From Papio anubis (taxonomy: Eukaryota; Chordata; Mammalia; Primates; Cercopithecidae), in the NCBI RefSeq assembly GCF_008728515.1, contig NC_044991.1, forward strand, positions 43,294,968 to 43,358,967: DNA of 64,000 bases. Reading direction: 5' to 3'. A program made the position numbers and the translations under genes. A model generated the notes under the pieces. The model ran no database searches. It saw only the letters and a list, made by a program, of their open reading frames with translations, and was not told the origin of the DNA. This document shows positions 45,885-57,539 of this stretch, piece by piece (positions within the stretch are counted from its first letter, which is position 1; every line of letters starts with the position of its first letter).

Positions 45885-46416
45885 TGGTACCACTTTTTAA
45901 ATAATATTCAGTGGTGGCAAAAGAGTGAGCAAATGGGCTTCTTGAATCCTGCTGATATGAGCATGAATGCATATCGAAAGACCTACAATTGTACTGACAC
46001 ATTAATCCAGCAATTCTACTTCTAGACATTTGCTCTAATTAAACAATTAAAGATATACAACAAGATCTGGCTCTAATGATGGTCTCAGTAGTGCTATTTG
46101 TATAAATGGGAGAGCCAGGTTAAATGTCCAACAATGAATTAAAGTAGATTGACAGCAGAGCATTATTTTCAACTACTAACTATATTATAAAAATATTTTG
46201 TTAGAATCAAAGTATATTACTAATTCCTGTTAAATGAAAGAAACAGGTGATAAAATACCATGCAGAATACTATGCTCTTTTCATTAATTATGTGCCTATA
46301 AATATGTGTATTTATTTTTTAACTCAAAATATATCATGGACAAACAAATTGAATGCTATAATTTGCTGATTTTGACAAAAAAAAAAAAAAAAACGCTTCA
46401 CAATTTACATCCATTT

Positions 46417-46860
46417 GAGAATAGTTAGATCTACAGAAGCTCCTGGGTGGGAGAAATTTCCTGCTAAGGGGGGATAAACTGTTCAGCCTGTTCCAGCACC
46501 GGCTTCCACTATGGCAGATGCCAGTAATAGTAGAAAGGAAGGGGGGAGAAGTCAGAAACTTATGTTATTTAGGCGAGGGAATGCTATGTCAGGGGCACCA
46601 GCTATTAGAGGTACTAATCAATTTCCGAAGCCTCCAATTATGATGGGTATGACTATAAAGAAAATTATGACGAATGCATGGGCTGTAACAATAACATTAT
46701 AGATATGGTCGTTGCCTAGTAGGTTGCCTGGTTGACCTAATTCAGCTCGAATAAGAAGGCTTAGAGCTGTGCCTATGATTCCAGCTCATGTGCCGAACAG
46801 TAGGTAAAGAGTTCCAATATCTTTATGGTTTGTTGAGAATAACCAACGGTTGACGAGTAT
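46417..46860 (-). pseudogene. MT-CO1: MT-CO1 5' part within the NUMT
   Basis: Read from 46860 on the minus strand with the vertebrate mitochondrial code, 148 codons starting with ATA are open: no stop or frameshift, with TGA as Trp and ATA as Met. Short recognisable stretches are TNHKDIG near the start and GAGTGWTVYPPLAGN near residue 130, both hallmarks of cytochrome c oxidase subunit I (mitochondrial inner membrane, terminal oxidase). With the nuclear code the TGA codons are stops, so no COX1 fragment can be made here. The full protein has about 513 residues; only the N-terminal 29% is present. Confidence 0.96.
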
Positions 46861-46880
46861 AGGTGGGGCAGGGTGGGGGA

Positions 46881-46918
46881 GGTAAAATGGCGGAGTAAGC
46901 ATTAGGCTGTAAATCTAA
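46881..46918 (+). pseudogene. MT-TY: 5' half of mitochondrial tRNA-Tyr in the NUMT
   Basis: ggtaaaatggcggagtaagc followed by attaggctgtaaatctaaa matches the acceptor 5' strand, D arm and anticodon loop (gta) of mitochondrial tRNA-Tyr, which is encoded opposite to MT-CO1 as it is here. The sequence then diverges, so the tRNA is cut at the anticodon stem and cannot fold. Confidence 0.9.
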
Positions 46919-46920
46919 AT

Positions 46921-48246
46921 ACTTTTGTCTTGCTAATAAATCACTTCCAAACTTTGTACTTTAGATTTTAAATCCCCTCACCCCCAATTTTGTCAACTAT
47001 ATGCTGAGTCCCTCTTCAAAGTACTCTACAAACTGAGGGGGCTAGGGGGAAAGGAAAGTTGTGGAGGTGGATTCCTAAAGTGTTCCAGAAAATGATACTG
47101 CTGATTTTGCAGTCTTAAAATTCACCTCCAGGAACACAGCAGAGAAAGTTATTTGCCTCACCTTGGAACACCTTGGAAACCTCATTACTAAAAATGATAC
47201 CATATACTCTTATAGAGCACATACATCGTGAGGTGTCATGGAGAGTATATAGAATTCCAACCATCAAATTTGGTAGCAGTGCTTTATGTTGTTTCTGCAA
47301 AATGCAATAATGTCTTCTTAATTCCCTAGGCTGGCATGGCTCACTCGGCGTCATTTATTTAAGGATATCTACATTTTCAAACACTGTTGGGTGCAAAGCA
47401 GCCCCATCAATCACTGTGACAGGCTACGTTCCTCTCCAGTTTATCTTCCTGTATATTTCGTGCCAGATTTCGTTTGCAAACCTCCAAACGGGGGAAACAT
47501 GAGTCTTATTTAATCTTCACAAATATACACTGATATTGTTAGACTATCATTTGCCGTCTGAACTCTCAGTCATTAATAAAACGTTGGTTAAACAACACCC
47601 TACCCACCTTTTAACTGCAATACTCCCTTGTGTCTGTTGAACCCTTAATGGATGACCTGTTTTAAAACCTGGGGGATATTTTATGCATATTGTAATTTGT
47701 GTGAAACTTGTCACTGTAGAGGATCTTTTCTCTTTCTAACATGGACAGGTTTGTTTATTTTAATTTCCATTAGTGTCTTGGAAGACAAAAATGATGAATG
47801 ATGATTCTGAAGCTACAGATTTCACAAGTTAGAGAGTTATAGTGGATGCGTGCTTAGTTTAGCCTATATCATTTTATTAGAAGCACAAACCACCACACCA
47901 TTGGGGGTACATGAAGACCATTTCATTTCAGTTCAGATTTTAGAGCCCATTTCCAAGGTTACCTCAAGTGTATAAAGAGAAAAAGTAAATAACTGGGTCA
48001 TAAGCAGATAAAATGGACAAAGCATATACTGGGACAAGCAGCAGCAGGACAAAATTACACCTTTTATTAAGTCTTCCTTCCTCTACCTGCCCATGTGATC
48101 TGGCCCAGCTTGAGGGAAGAGAATGAGAAAGTGTGGCAGCTGAAAGCTCACCAAGGGAAAGGATAGTAACAGACTGATTTTTCATTCCCCATCTTTGGCA
48201 GCAGAGGTAAACATTTTAAGATACCTGCTTTAGTATGAAGACATGC
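46921..48246. other. No recognisable feature
   Basis: Mixed DNA without gene or named repeat. Confidence 0.4.
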
Positions 48247-48862
48247 ATTTTTAATTGTGGTAAAATATACATAATGTAATTTATCACCGTAGCCATTTTT
48301 AAGCATTCAGTTGTGTTGATTACATCCACGGTTTTGTGCAACCATCATCACTATCCATTTCCAGGAACTTTTTCATTCCCCATACTGAAACTCTGTACCT
48401 ATTAAACAATAACGCCCCATCCTCCCCTTTCCCAGGTCCTAGAAACCTGTAATCTACTTTTTGTCTCTATGAATTTGCCTGTTCTTGTTACCTTGTATAA
48501 GTGGAATCATACAACATTTGTCCTTTTGTGTCTGGGTTATTGCACTTAGCATAACGTTTTCAAGGCTCATCCGTGCATTGTATATAACAGAATTTCATTC
48601 CCTTTAAAGACTGAATGATGTTCTGTCTTATTGATATACTACATTTCGCTTATCCATTCATCTGTTGATGGACATTTGGGGTGCTTCCACCTTTTGGCTA
48701 TTGTGAATAATGCTGCTATGAACATTGGTGTACAAGTATCTATTTGGGTTCTTGTTTTAAATTCTTTTAGGTATGTGCCAAAAAGTGAAATCGGTAGGTC
48801 ATGTAGCAATTCTTTGTTTAACTTTTTGAGGATCTGTGAAACTGCTTTCCACAGCAGCTGCT
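48247..48862 (-). mobile_element. L1 3' part (L1MA/MB-like)
   Basis: Reverse complement of the L1 ORF2 end and 3' UTR: ttgtggtaaaatatacataa, ccatttttaagcattcagtt, tataagtggaatcatacaac, cttccaccttttggctattg and tgaataatgctgctatgaac. About 615 bases, no target duplication defined. Confidence 0.88.
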
Positions 48863-49028
48863 GAAGGTAGTTTTTACATGTGCATTTCAGGTTACAGTGA
48901 AGGTCAAAAATCGACCAATTACTGAGTAAATATGGGCAGCTCTGAGTGATAGTTCAGGGTGAAGTGTGGATTTGAGTCTCAAAGTGATCTCTTCGCTCTC
49001 AGCTCCTTGAATCCCCCAATCCTACTGT

Positions 49029-50650
49029 GTTGGGCAATTTACCTGCAGAATTACCTCCAGCTGCAGCCTCCTGGTGATGGCAGGGTGGTCCATCTGGAGC
49101 GGCCGCTGCAAAGACGACGCCGGCTGCAGAGGGGTAGGCGCGTCAGGGCTGCGTGCGGAGCCGACGGGGGCCAGGGACAGGCCAGAGGCCCACTCCCTAC
49201 CAAGTTGGCGGGGCGGGAGCCCTGAGTTCCCGGGTGCAGCTGCAGCCGCCCAGCCACAGCTCAGGACCCAGGAATCCCTGCACTCTTGGGGGCCTGGGAA
49301 GCCCACCTGTCGCTGCAGGTTTGGTGCCTACTCCCGCCCCCGGCCTCTCCTGACTCCCAGTGCCCACTCTGATTTCAGAGCAAAGCTGTGGCTAAGCCCA
49401 GGCACTGCTGCCACCTGGCTGCGTGTGTGCACACTTGAGGCAGCACTGACATGCCAGCCCCCTGCCGCCTCAGCCCCTCTGGACGTTGAGTACCAACGAG
49501 CGTGGGAGGGAGGCCAGCGGGAGCAGGCAGCTTGGTGTGGGCTTGGGCACGAACGGCCTGGGAGCCGTGGACGGCATGTTGATGGCGGGAGGCAGATAGG
49601 TTCCCGGGGAGAAAGGGGTGGGTCCCTGGTGAAACCCCACCTTCAAGTCAGGGGCAGCCTGAAGCCTGGGAGCCAGGCTGCCAGTTCTGGGTGGAGTCCA
49701 TGACCCAGAGAGAATTTATGGTGTTCCCTCCAGGCTCGCCTATGGCTACCCATGGACCAATCAGCATCCACTTCCTCCCTTCTGAGCCCATAAGAAACAC
49801 CCTGAACTCAGCCAGACTAACAACGATGGTACTAACAGCTGTGGGAATGAGCTACCCATTTCAGGTCTCCTCCACTGGTCGGGATGACCTGCCTGTTGAA
49901 AGGAGCTAACCAATATGGGTCTCCTCTCGGATGAAAGCTGGCCACTTATCAGGACGACCTGCCTGCAGAAAGAAGCCATCCACTATGGGTTTCCTGAGAG
50001 CTGTTCTGTCACTCAGGGGAAGCGCCTCTCCATTTTGCTCACCTTCCAGTTGTCCACATACCTCATTCTACCTGGATGCCAGACAATAACCCAGACCCAC
50101 CAGATGTCAGGACTGAAAGAACTGTAACATAAACAGGGCTGAAACACGCCCCGCCCCCCCCCCCCCCCCTTGCCACATTGCCAGCGACGAGAAGGAGAGA
50201 AGAGCTGCAGCCCTTTGGGGAGCTCAGACCTAGGGCCTCCTTGAGCTAGGGCTGTGACACCCTCTTTGGGTCTGAGGTTCCTGACGTCTCCAAGCTTCTG
50301 GGTGCCACCACATTCCCCAGCGCCCACAGCGGAAGCCATTTGCAGTGTGCCTGGTCCAGCTGGAGCCTCGCATAGAGCTGGCGCCTGTGCAGGCACCTGG
50401 AGCTGCCCGCCCCACCACCGCCTGGCTGTGCACAGTGGCCAGACCCTGAGCTCCCTCACATACCCTTCACTGCTCCGTGCCTGGCTCACCCTTGGCAGGT
50501 GTGGGATCTGGGCTGGTAGCGCGAGCGAAGTGCAGCCTGATGGGCCGAGTGGGCAGAACAAGCCCCAGCAGGCCCAAGCAAAATTCGGGCAAAGGCACTA
50601 CCAGCCTCAGAGGTTTCTGGCTGGAAAAGCAACACCCTAGAGATCCTGTG
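49029..50650 (+). mobile_element. GC-rich probable ERV LTR
   Basis: A sharp island of high GC and many CpG starts at tgttgggcaatttacctgca. It holds a CCAAT box (gaccaatcagc, about 49756) and a TATA-like cataagaaac about 30 bases further on, and a region of decayed tandem units (ggtctcct near 49864 and 49919, gggtttcct near 49988; gacctgcctg twice, 70 bases apart). These are followed by ctgttctgtcactca, cttgt-type text and a C-run. The architecture (U3 CpG-rich, CCAAT, TATA, repeated R/U5) is that of a class I endogenous retroviral LTR. I do not recognise the subfamily. Frames of 209 (49074-49703, +) and 182 codons (50013-50561, -) arise from the GC bias. Confidence 0.55.
50154..50169. repeat. 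(C)16 homopolymer
   Basis: Sixteen C in a row inside the GC-rich segment, preceded by cgccccg. Pure C-runs this long are uncommon in primate DNA. Confidence 0.97.
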
Positions 50651-50820
50651 ACATTGGGATCTGGGATGAAGATCATGAACTGCAGGACTCAGGATGGGGA
50701 ACTCACAGCCAGATCCAGTTTTGCTGCCGCTACTTTTGCCCGTAATCTACTTTTTGTCACTTTGACAGGGGCATCTGAATTTGCATTATCTAGAATCTCT
50801 ACCATACTCCCTAGACTGAC

Positions 50821-50822
50821 TC

Positions 50823-50882
<60 letters not shown>

Positions 50883-50910
50883 CCTACCTATCTATCTACC
50901 TATCTACATT
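50821..50910. repeat. (TATC)n microsatellite
   Basis: About 14 uninterrupted TATC units to 50880, then a degenerate part with tacc variants. Same repeat class as many forensic STRs; I do not claim it is one. Confidence 0.97.
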
Positions 50911-51175
50911 TTATCCTTAGCTCCTTGTCTTCCTTTTTACTTTGGATGCCTTTAGAAACAGGCCCTGAGCAAAGAGTTGAGCACAAGTAGTGAGAGAAAG
51001 ATGCCAATAAAATAGTATGCAGGTGGGCAGGTGACTGCTGGGGCAACTAGAGCTCAATGCTGCTGCGCATTTCTGGGACATTGTGTAGAACATGCCTCAA
51101 AATTTTACCAAAGGGCAATTAAGCAGGAGTAGTTATTCTCCAGCTCCCAAAAGTAGCTCACCAAAGCCTCAAACT

Positions 51176-51303
51176 CAAACTCCTGAGCTCAAGTGATATT
51201 CCGAATACCTGGGACTACAGGCGTACACCACTATGCCCAGCTAATTTTTAATTTTTTTTTTTTTTTTTTTGTAGAGACAGAGTCTAACCTTATTGCCCAG
51301 GCT
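51176..51303 (-). mobile_element. AluJ-like fragment
   Basis: tcctgagctcaagtgatatt, cctgggactacaggcgtaca, a T-rich linker and gtagagacagagtcta... then gcccaggctgag. Both ends are missing. Confidence 0.8.
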
Positions 51304-51462
51304 GAGGACTGCTTTAGAGAACATTAATTCCCCAGCACATTCAGCCTGCCTTGTGCAAAGGGCCCTTCCACAGTTCTAGAAAACCGTCAGTCATGGAGAT
51401 GCAGATGTGGTCAGTCAGAAGTCTGCTGGAGTACACTGAAATGTCCAAGATACACGACCAGG

Positions 51463-51735
51463 GTATTTTTTTTTTTTTTTTTTTTTTGAGACAGAGTCTT
51501 GCTGTGTCGCCAGGCTGGAGTGCAATGGCGCAATCTCGGCTCACTGCAACCTCCGCCTCCTGGGTTCAAGCAACTCTTGTGCCTCAGCCTCCTGAGTGGC
51601 TGGGATTACAGGCAGGTGCCACCACATCCAGCTAATTTTTGCATTTTTAGTAGAGATGGGATTTCACCATGTTGGCCAGTTGGCCAGGATGGTCTCGATC
51701 TCCTGACTTCATAATCCACCTGCCTCAGCCTCCCA
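51463..51735 (-). mobile_element. Alu (S-like), 5'-truncated
   Basis: Starts with 24 T and gagacagagtcttgctgtgt. Stops at tgcctcagcctccca, short of the last 30 or so bases. 'ttggccag' is duplicated at 51673-51688. Confidence 0.93.
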
Positions 51736-51744
51736 TTTACCTCT

Positions 51745-51835
51745 TGATGTAATCACTCAATGAGCATTTATTTACTGCCTCCTATATGTATCAGGCACTG
51801 TGTAAGGGGCTGAGGATTCAAAACCAAATAAACCT
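51745..51835 (-). mobile_element. L2 relic
   Basis: 'gagcatttatttactgcctcctatatgtatcaggcactgtgtaag' is the reverse-complement L2 3'-end pattern. Confidence 0.55.
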
Positions 51836-52029
51836 CTTTTCCTGATATTGTTTCTTTGTCTTCATACACTTGGCATAACCGTGGAGATAAGCTTTTGTAC
51901 ATAAACTGAAATGAAGTGGTCTTCATTATAACGATTGGTGGAGGATGATGGTTTGTGCTTCTGATAAACTAACTTGAGAAAAGCTTAGTACCTCCACTGT
52001 AAAACTCTGACTTGTGAAACTTCTTTCGT

Positions 52030-52210
52030 CAGTGGTTCTCAAAGTGTGGTCCCTAAACTAGCAGTATCAGCCTCATCTGGGAACTTGTTAGATATCAAAA
52101 TTCTAAGTCCTTCTGAGTCAGAAAGTCTGTGGATGGGCCTCAGAAATCTATATTTCAACAAGTCCTCCAAATCACTGGAGAATTCATGATAAAGTTTAAA
52201 AAAACACTCT
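52030..52210 (+). mobile_element. MER20-like hAT element
   Basis: Begins cagtggttctcaaagtgtgg, contains catctgggaacttgttagat, ctgagtcagaaagtctgtgg and aacaagtcctccaaat. The right terminal repeat is eroded. Confidence 0.88.
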
Positions 52211-52660
52211 TCTAGGAAAACTGACCAATGAATTAATAAGTCTCGTGCAATCTACTTCTTGAGACACTGCAGAAATACAAAAGAATATCTTCTGAATTAG
52301 AATGAGAATTTAGGAAGGGATTCCTGGAGGATGGGTAATGCTTCATCTAAGTTCTGAAGGAAGAGTCTATAAGAGGTAGCTAAATAAAAAAGTGGGAGAG
52401 GAGACGTGGCAGTTAGGTTGAGGGCCTTCTGGAAGAAAGCCTTCCGGAATTCTGGCACTCACATCCTCCTGGATGAGTGCAATTTTCCTCCTCTTCCCTA
52501 CTGCCTTATGTGAACTTGCTCCCCATGCCCTGTGAGCCAGCAGGCTAGCATTGTCCGGCTGAAGTCCTAATCTTGGTTTCTCGGCTTCCTCTGTAGCAGA
52601 TATGCTGAATTATGTGGAAGGTCACTGTGACATCTGAAGCTCCCTAAGGAAATGACTCAC
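52211..52660. other. No recognisable feature
   Basis: Mixed DNA; no gene seen. Confidence 0.4.
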
Positions 52661-52669
52661 CACCATTCA

Positions 52670-53115
52670 TGAGTTCTTCCTTGCCCATTTCTCCATCCTC
52701 ATTACTTGCCATCCTCCTAAGCACCCTGCCTCTGCACAAAACAAACCTTTTTTTTTTTTCTAGTTATTCCAAATTTCATGCTCTTTCTGACCTCCATGTA
52801 TCCTGTAAGTTGTTGTCTTTGACGGGACTGTCCACCTTTACCAGTCATCTGATGGCTAAACTCATATTCACCCTTTACATCTCAGCTCAGCCATGGCTTC
52901 CTCCATAAGACCTTCCCTTGACCTTCCAGGGAGGTAGGGTTCATTTATTCTCCACCTAACAAACTTCCATATCCCTGTCACAGCAGGTAGCCCAAATTGT
53001 TGGTACAGATGGCTATCATTAGAGAGACAGATCCCAAAGCAGTGATCACTTTCTATTCATTGTTACACCCTCAGTGCTAAATGCTGACATCCAGTAAGTG
53101 CTTAATAATAAAAGT
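52670..53115 (+). mobile_element. L2 element, 3' part
   Basis: Ordered L2 blocks: ccttacatctcagctcagcc, atggcttcctccataagacc, ttcccttgacc, then ttcattgttacaccctcagt, gctaaatgctgacatccagt and aagtgcttaataataaaag at the 3' end. Confidence 0.7.
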
Positions 53116-53849
53116 AACACTTATCAATTGCTTATAATATGCCAGACCTTGCTTGTGGTACTTTGCTTGGACTTTGCTAATTCAGTAGATTTGGGTGTCT
53201 AACCCCAGCATTGCTCCTCACTCCACTCTGGGTCTTGTGCATTAGAAGACTCAGCTCTGGCCCTCCTCTGACTGCCCTTCCTCCTACAGTGATACTTTGG
53301 ATCCAGGGGACTTGCCCATCCAGAGCCCAGGTCCACTCCTTGGCTCTAGGTTTTCGGGCCCCCAGAATTCTCTATCAAAATGGCCTTGAAGCTACTTCCA
53401 GGGCCTTTCCAGGCATCGTCCACTGCTCTTGCCTCCAGGGGCAGTCCCCTAGGTCTGAGAAATGGCCTCAGTCTCCCTTTTGCTGGGGATGTGGATGTAG
53501 CTGAATATATGGGCCAGGATCTTCATGCACGATCTGGGAGGCCCTTGTAGTGTGAAGAAGAGCTTGAGAAGAGAGGAGGGCCAGGCCTAGAGCTAAGGTC
53601 CATCTTCCCCAGGCCACCACATTCCAACATGGGACTCTGAGGAGCTCAGAATTCTACATTTAAACCCAGACCCTTAAACGTTGAAGGTACATTTGTCAAG
53701 GCAGGCAGACAACAAATAGTTTATTCAGCAACTTGTTGGGGTAATTCATAATTTTGAAATATTTAGATATTCAGGCTCCATTTATACTCTTATCCTGAGA
53801 CCCACACATATTAGGGGTGAGCCCATTCACTCTCACAACAATTTTTTTT
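53116..53849. other. No recognisable feature
   Basis: Mixed DNA. A 97-codon plus-strand frame (53211-53504) has no domain I recognise. Just before it, 53116-53180 has MIR/L2-age text. Confidence 0.4.
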
Positions 53850-53986
53850 CTTTCTTTTTTTTTTTTAAATTAGAGACAGAGTCTCACTGTTGCCCAGGCT
53901 GGTATTGAACTACTGGGCTCCAGTAATCCTTCCAGCTTGGCCTCCAAACGTGCTGGGATTACAGGCATGAGCCACTGTGCCCGGCT
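53850..53986 (-). mobile_element. Alu monomer (FLAM-like)
   Basis: A single left-type monomer: T-rich tail complement, ttagagacagagtctcactg, ttgcccaggctggtattgaa, gtgctgggattacaggcatg, gagccactgtgcccggc. No second monomer or linker, so it fits a free left monomer, older than dimeric Alu. Confidence 0.82.
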
Positions 53987-53999
53987 TAAACTTTTTTCA

Positions 54000-54150
54000 A
54001 AAATAGATATTATTTCCCAACCACCACCACCAGCACCACATTTTATGACTGAGTAAATTAAGGCAAATATAGATTAAGTGTCTCATCTACACAGCTGAGA
54101 AATAGTAGAGCTGTCATTCAAACAGCCATTTGGCTCCAGACCACACACTC
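54000..54150 (-). mobile_element. MIR
   Basis: 'ttttatgactgagtaaattaaggcaaatata ... ctcatctacacagctgagaaatagtagagctg ... catttggctccagacc' is in reverse-complement MIR order, down to the 'ggctccaga' block. Confidence 0.65.
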
Positions 54151-55681
54151 ATATCGCCACAGTGATTGAAACATGATAGCTGTTTCACAGACTTAGGACA
54201 GAGCCCTATGTCAGGAACACCAAAATCAGATCTGGTAGACATCAGAGTCTGTTAAAGCTATGGAAATTAGCACTGAAGGCCAAAAGCAGAAACATAATAA
54301 GACAAACAGATAGACAGGCCTATAATAAAATGGAATAATAGGTGAAAACATTTCCTCTTCCTGAGAAACATTTTTAACCCAATTAAACACGTAAAGATGA
54401 AAGAAAAGGTCTTTTTCTCCTGAATCTTTCTGCGTTCCCCCACTCCTACCCCCACTGATGCCACATTTCTGAATCTGCTGCACAATATAAATCACTGTGT
54501 AAACCAAATCATTAGGGTTGCCAGGTGTTCAATTTTGAACCAGACAGTCTGGTATTTGAGCTTTCTGCCTAGGAAACAAATAGAGAAAATACCAGTAATT
54601 TTTAATTAAGTCTTGTTATTATCATGTAAAGATGAACTTGCAGGAGAACATTCTCCCTGGCTCTTTGGGCTGCACTTGACTCTGAGCCTGATTTCTACTA
54701 AGACATCAGTGTCTGTGTAGGCCACACTGAGTGCCCAGACTGAGTGCCCTAGCAAGCTGATGAGCTTGGCTCTGAATGTGTACTGGAATGTTCTTACTGG
54801 TCAGGCCCATGCAATTGTGCTAGGTCATTTTCTTTTATTGATATCTCCAAAGCTCCTTCAGCAATTGGCAGAGTTCCCTGGGTATATTTAGAAACAATAA
54901 TAATAATAAAATAAATACATAAATAAGTAAATACTCAGAAGCACATTTGGATGCAGGCAAATGATCCATTGATTAAGAGTCATATGAGTTAACTAAGCCC
55001 ATAAGTCTACTCATAGCTATTGAATAGGAACAGACAGTAAAAATAAAAAATAAATGTTATTATATCATTTACAAACACAGAACATCATTCTCAAGTAAAA
55101 TTCTGAGTCCCAATTAAATCTGGCTCTAGTAACAAGATGCTAGTGTAAATATGTTAAATTAGTGTGGAAATCTATGATAAGAGAATAGCTAGAAATCCTT
55201 ACATTTTGAGGGAATAGTTTATATGGTATTCATCAACTTTCCAAATTGTTGAAAACAAAAGCATTTGAATGGGAATTAGAAAAGAATCTTATTTCCTTAA
55301 AGAACTTTGTTTAACCTTAAACCATGGTAAATGCCTTTTATTTACCACTGGATACTCAAGGAGTTTTAATATGTTCGTGTACATTCAGAGGAAAGAGACC
55401 AGGGAAGCTTTTGTTTTCAGAGAACTAATTAATGTTCCCCTTTGGAGGACTGTCCAGGAAATACTAGTCTACCACAGTGTAACTTCAGTTATGAATTCTT
55501 TGTCAGCTAGGTAATAATATTTTAGTTGCACACTCTTCTTGTGAGGCCTAATTCCTTATAACAGAGGAACATACAAACAGAGCATGCAAACGTATCCCAC
55601 TAGAGAGTTGCAACACAGAATTTATCTTCATGATCCAGGCTTTCCCTTTTTCTGCCTCTCACCAATGCATTACCAAATAAG
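54151..55681. other. No recognisable feature
   Basis: AT-rich to mixed DNA, with aataataataataaa near 54898. No gene seen. Confidence 0.4.
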
Positions 55682-55915
55682 GAGTGGCTCTCAATGGGTT
55701 GAGGGGGATGAATTTTTCCCCCTACCCCAGGAGGACATTTGGCAAGATCTGCGTACAGTTTTGGTTGAGAGGTGCCAATGGCATCTGGTGGGTAGAGGCC
55801 AGGGATGCCGCTAAACATCCCACAATGCACAGGACAGCACCCCAGCCTCTCCCTACTCCATACCAAAGAATTATTCAGTCCAAAGTGTCCATAGTGCAGA
55901 AACTGAGAAACCCTG
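55682..55915 (+). mobile_element. hAT-type non-autonomous DNA element
   Basis: Ends gagtggctctcaatggg and ctgagaaaccctg (inverted). Inside, gaggacatttggcaagatct, ggtagaggccagggatgccg, ctaaacatcccacaatgcac and aggacagcacccc match a common Charlie-group repeat as I remember it. Exact MER number not assigned. Confidence 0.75.
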
Positions 55916-57179
55916 CTGTACAGATCTTTGGAATAGATAATTCAGGCCATTTGGGTTGTTAAAACTATCAGAAATGATAGTGTAGATCTATTGGCTGGTG
56001 TTATCAGGAGCCTCTGAGGACTGGGAAAGGAGTAGGTAGAGAGGTAGAGAATTTTCATCTGTGCCCTCCCCTACTTCCTTTTTTTTTTTTTTTTTTTTTC
56101 CTTTTCCTATTTGTAACATTAAGCAGCAAATTAATTCCTGAGAATAGACCTATTTAGGAAAGTGACACTGCCCAGGCTTCCAGGTCTGGTCAAGGAACTC
56201 GAGGAGACCATCAGAGCTGCCTCTTCTGAAGCAAGGAGGTGGACACCACCCAAGACTTAGGCTGATAATATAGGAACTTTGTACTGATTCATTGAACACA
56301 CAAACACAATCCAATCTCTCTCTCCCATTAATGAGAATTTTTAAACTGATATACAATAAACATTATAAAATATAATTCTCAAATTTTCTAAGATGGAATA
56401 ATAGGGATTTTTTATTGTGAAAATAATACCCCCACTGTGAAAAAAATACTCTTCAGGTAGTTATATTTTTCTTAAAATTCCCAAGTTTGTAAACAAACAA
56501 ACAAACAAACAAACAAAACCAACATGGGAAAGTCACCACACTTGAAAACTCAGAATATCATGTTCTGCGTGTTTTGTGTTTAGCTAATGATGAGAAATCT
56601 TCTTTTGGTAAAGAATCGTAATTTAAACCTGCATGCCATCCTCATGGGGGGAAATAAGAACTCCCTACAAATTCTATTTATGAGGAGGTTGGTACCTTAG
56701 ACAGAGGCTCATTTCCCTTGAGGGAAAAGCAATCTCTTGATCGATGGAAATCATTTTTCAGCAAAATATCTACAACACTAAACCTGTTAAAACTAGTTCA
56801 ATAGTCTGTTCCAATTCTTGTATTAAATAGTAGTATGGAAAAAAATTTTTATGTCAGTGGTAATCTATAGTAACCACAGGATAGGTATAGAATTATAAAG
56901 AAGTTAACTTTGTATTATTCATTTGTTTAGAGAAAAATATGTTTTTGAATATTAAAAATTTATTTTAAAAATATAATATGAATATAAAATGCAATATAGA
57001 GTATCACTTAAAAATTCCCATATGTTTTAACAAATGTTTTTGATTATGATGTTTATATTAAACATCTAATAACTTGCTGACACCATTTGAAACCCTACAA
57101 ATCACTCAAAAATTAGGTATATACTCAAATAAACCAAACTAATTTAGATTAACAGGTTATTCTAAGAATACATATTAAT
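55916..57179. other. AT-rich intergenic DNA
   Basis: Includes a 23-base T-run (56078-56100) and a (CAAA)n run (56493-56518). No gene seen. Confidence 0.45.
56493..56518. repeat. (CAAA)n microsatellite
   Basis: Six to seven CAAA units without an adjoining Alu. Confidence 0.95.
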
Positions 57180-57258
57180 TTCCTTCCTCTTCCCCTTCCT
57201 CTTCTTCCTCCTCTTTTTTTCTTCTTCTCCTCCTCTTCTTCTTCCTTCTTGTCCCTCC
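57180..57258. repeat. TTC/TCC-rich polypyrimidine tract
   Basis: About 78 bases of T and C in tcc and ttc units. Confidence 0.93.
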
Positions 57259-57539
57259 TGTTAAAATTCATGATTTTAAAGCTGCTTAATTCTCTCATCT
57301 AGATGGAGACTATAAAATAGTAACCTCAAAGAGAAACTTTAAGGATTAAGTAGTGAATAGTAGTATTTTTTAATGCCTAGAATATGGCATACTTTCAATA
57401 AATCTCTTTTGATACTAAACTTAGTTCTACAGAGTTACTGCTCTTTGGACCAGAATGATGTAGGGTAGGAGAAATAAATCTAATTAAATTTTATCAGTAA
57501 TAAAGGTATCCACTATTGAGGACCTATGAGGTCCAGTTT

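Larger units (their letters stand above)
46417..46920 (-). pseudogene. Nuclear mitochondrial insertion (NUMT)
   Basis: On the minus strand the segment carries, in mitochondrial order, part of MT-TY (46881-46918), the short MT-TY/MT-CO1 spacer, and the first 148 codons of MT-CO1 (46860 down to 46417). It ends in unrelated DNA on both sides; an A-run lies 25 bases from the low-coordinate end. Nothing suggests that it is expressed. Compared with modern human mtDNA as I remember it, there are many differences, mostly at third codon positions, so it derives from an ancestral primate mitochondrial genome and is not a recent copy. Confidence 0.96.

Noticed and set aside
46881..46918. A functional tRNA gene
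   Set aside because: Only the 5' half of mitochondrial tRNA-Tyr is present; no T arm or acceptor 3' strand follows.
49074..49703. A 209-codon plus-strand open frame, the longest in the window
   Set aside because: It lies in a GC-rich LTR-like segment, where stop codons are rare by composition. It has no recognisable domain, and other frames overlapping it are also open.
50013..50561. A 182-codon minus-strand open frame
   Set aside because: Same GC-rich segment. It runs across the C-run and shows no conserved motif.
54512..54560. A third copy of the palindromic MITE (agggttgccaggtg...)
   Set aside because: Only the first dozen bases agree; the following text (ttcaattttgaaccagacag) is different and the palindrome is absent.
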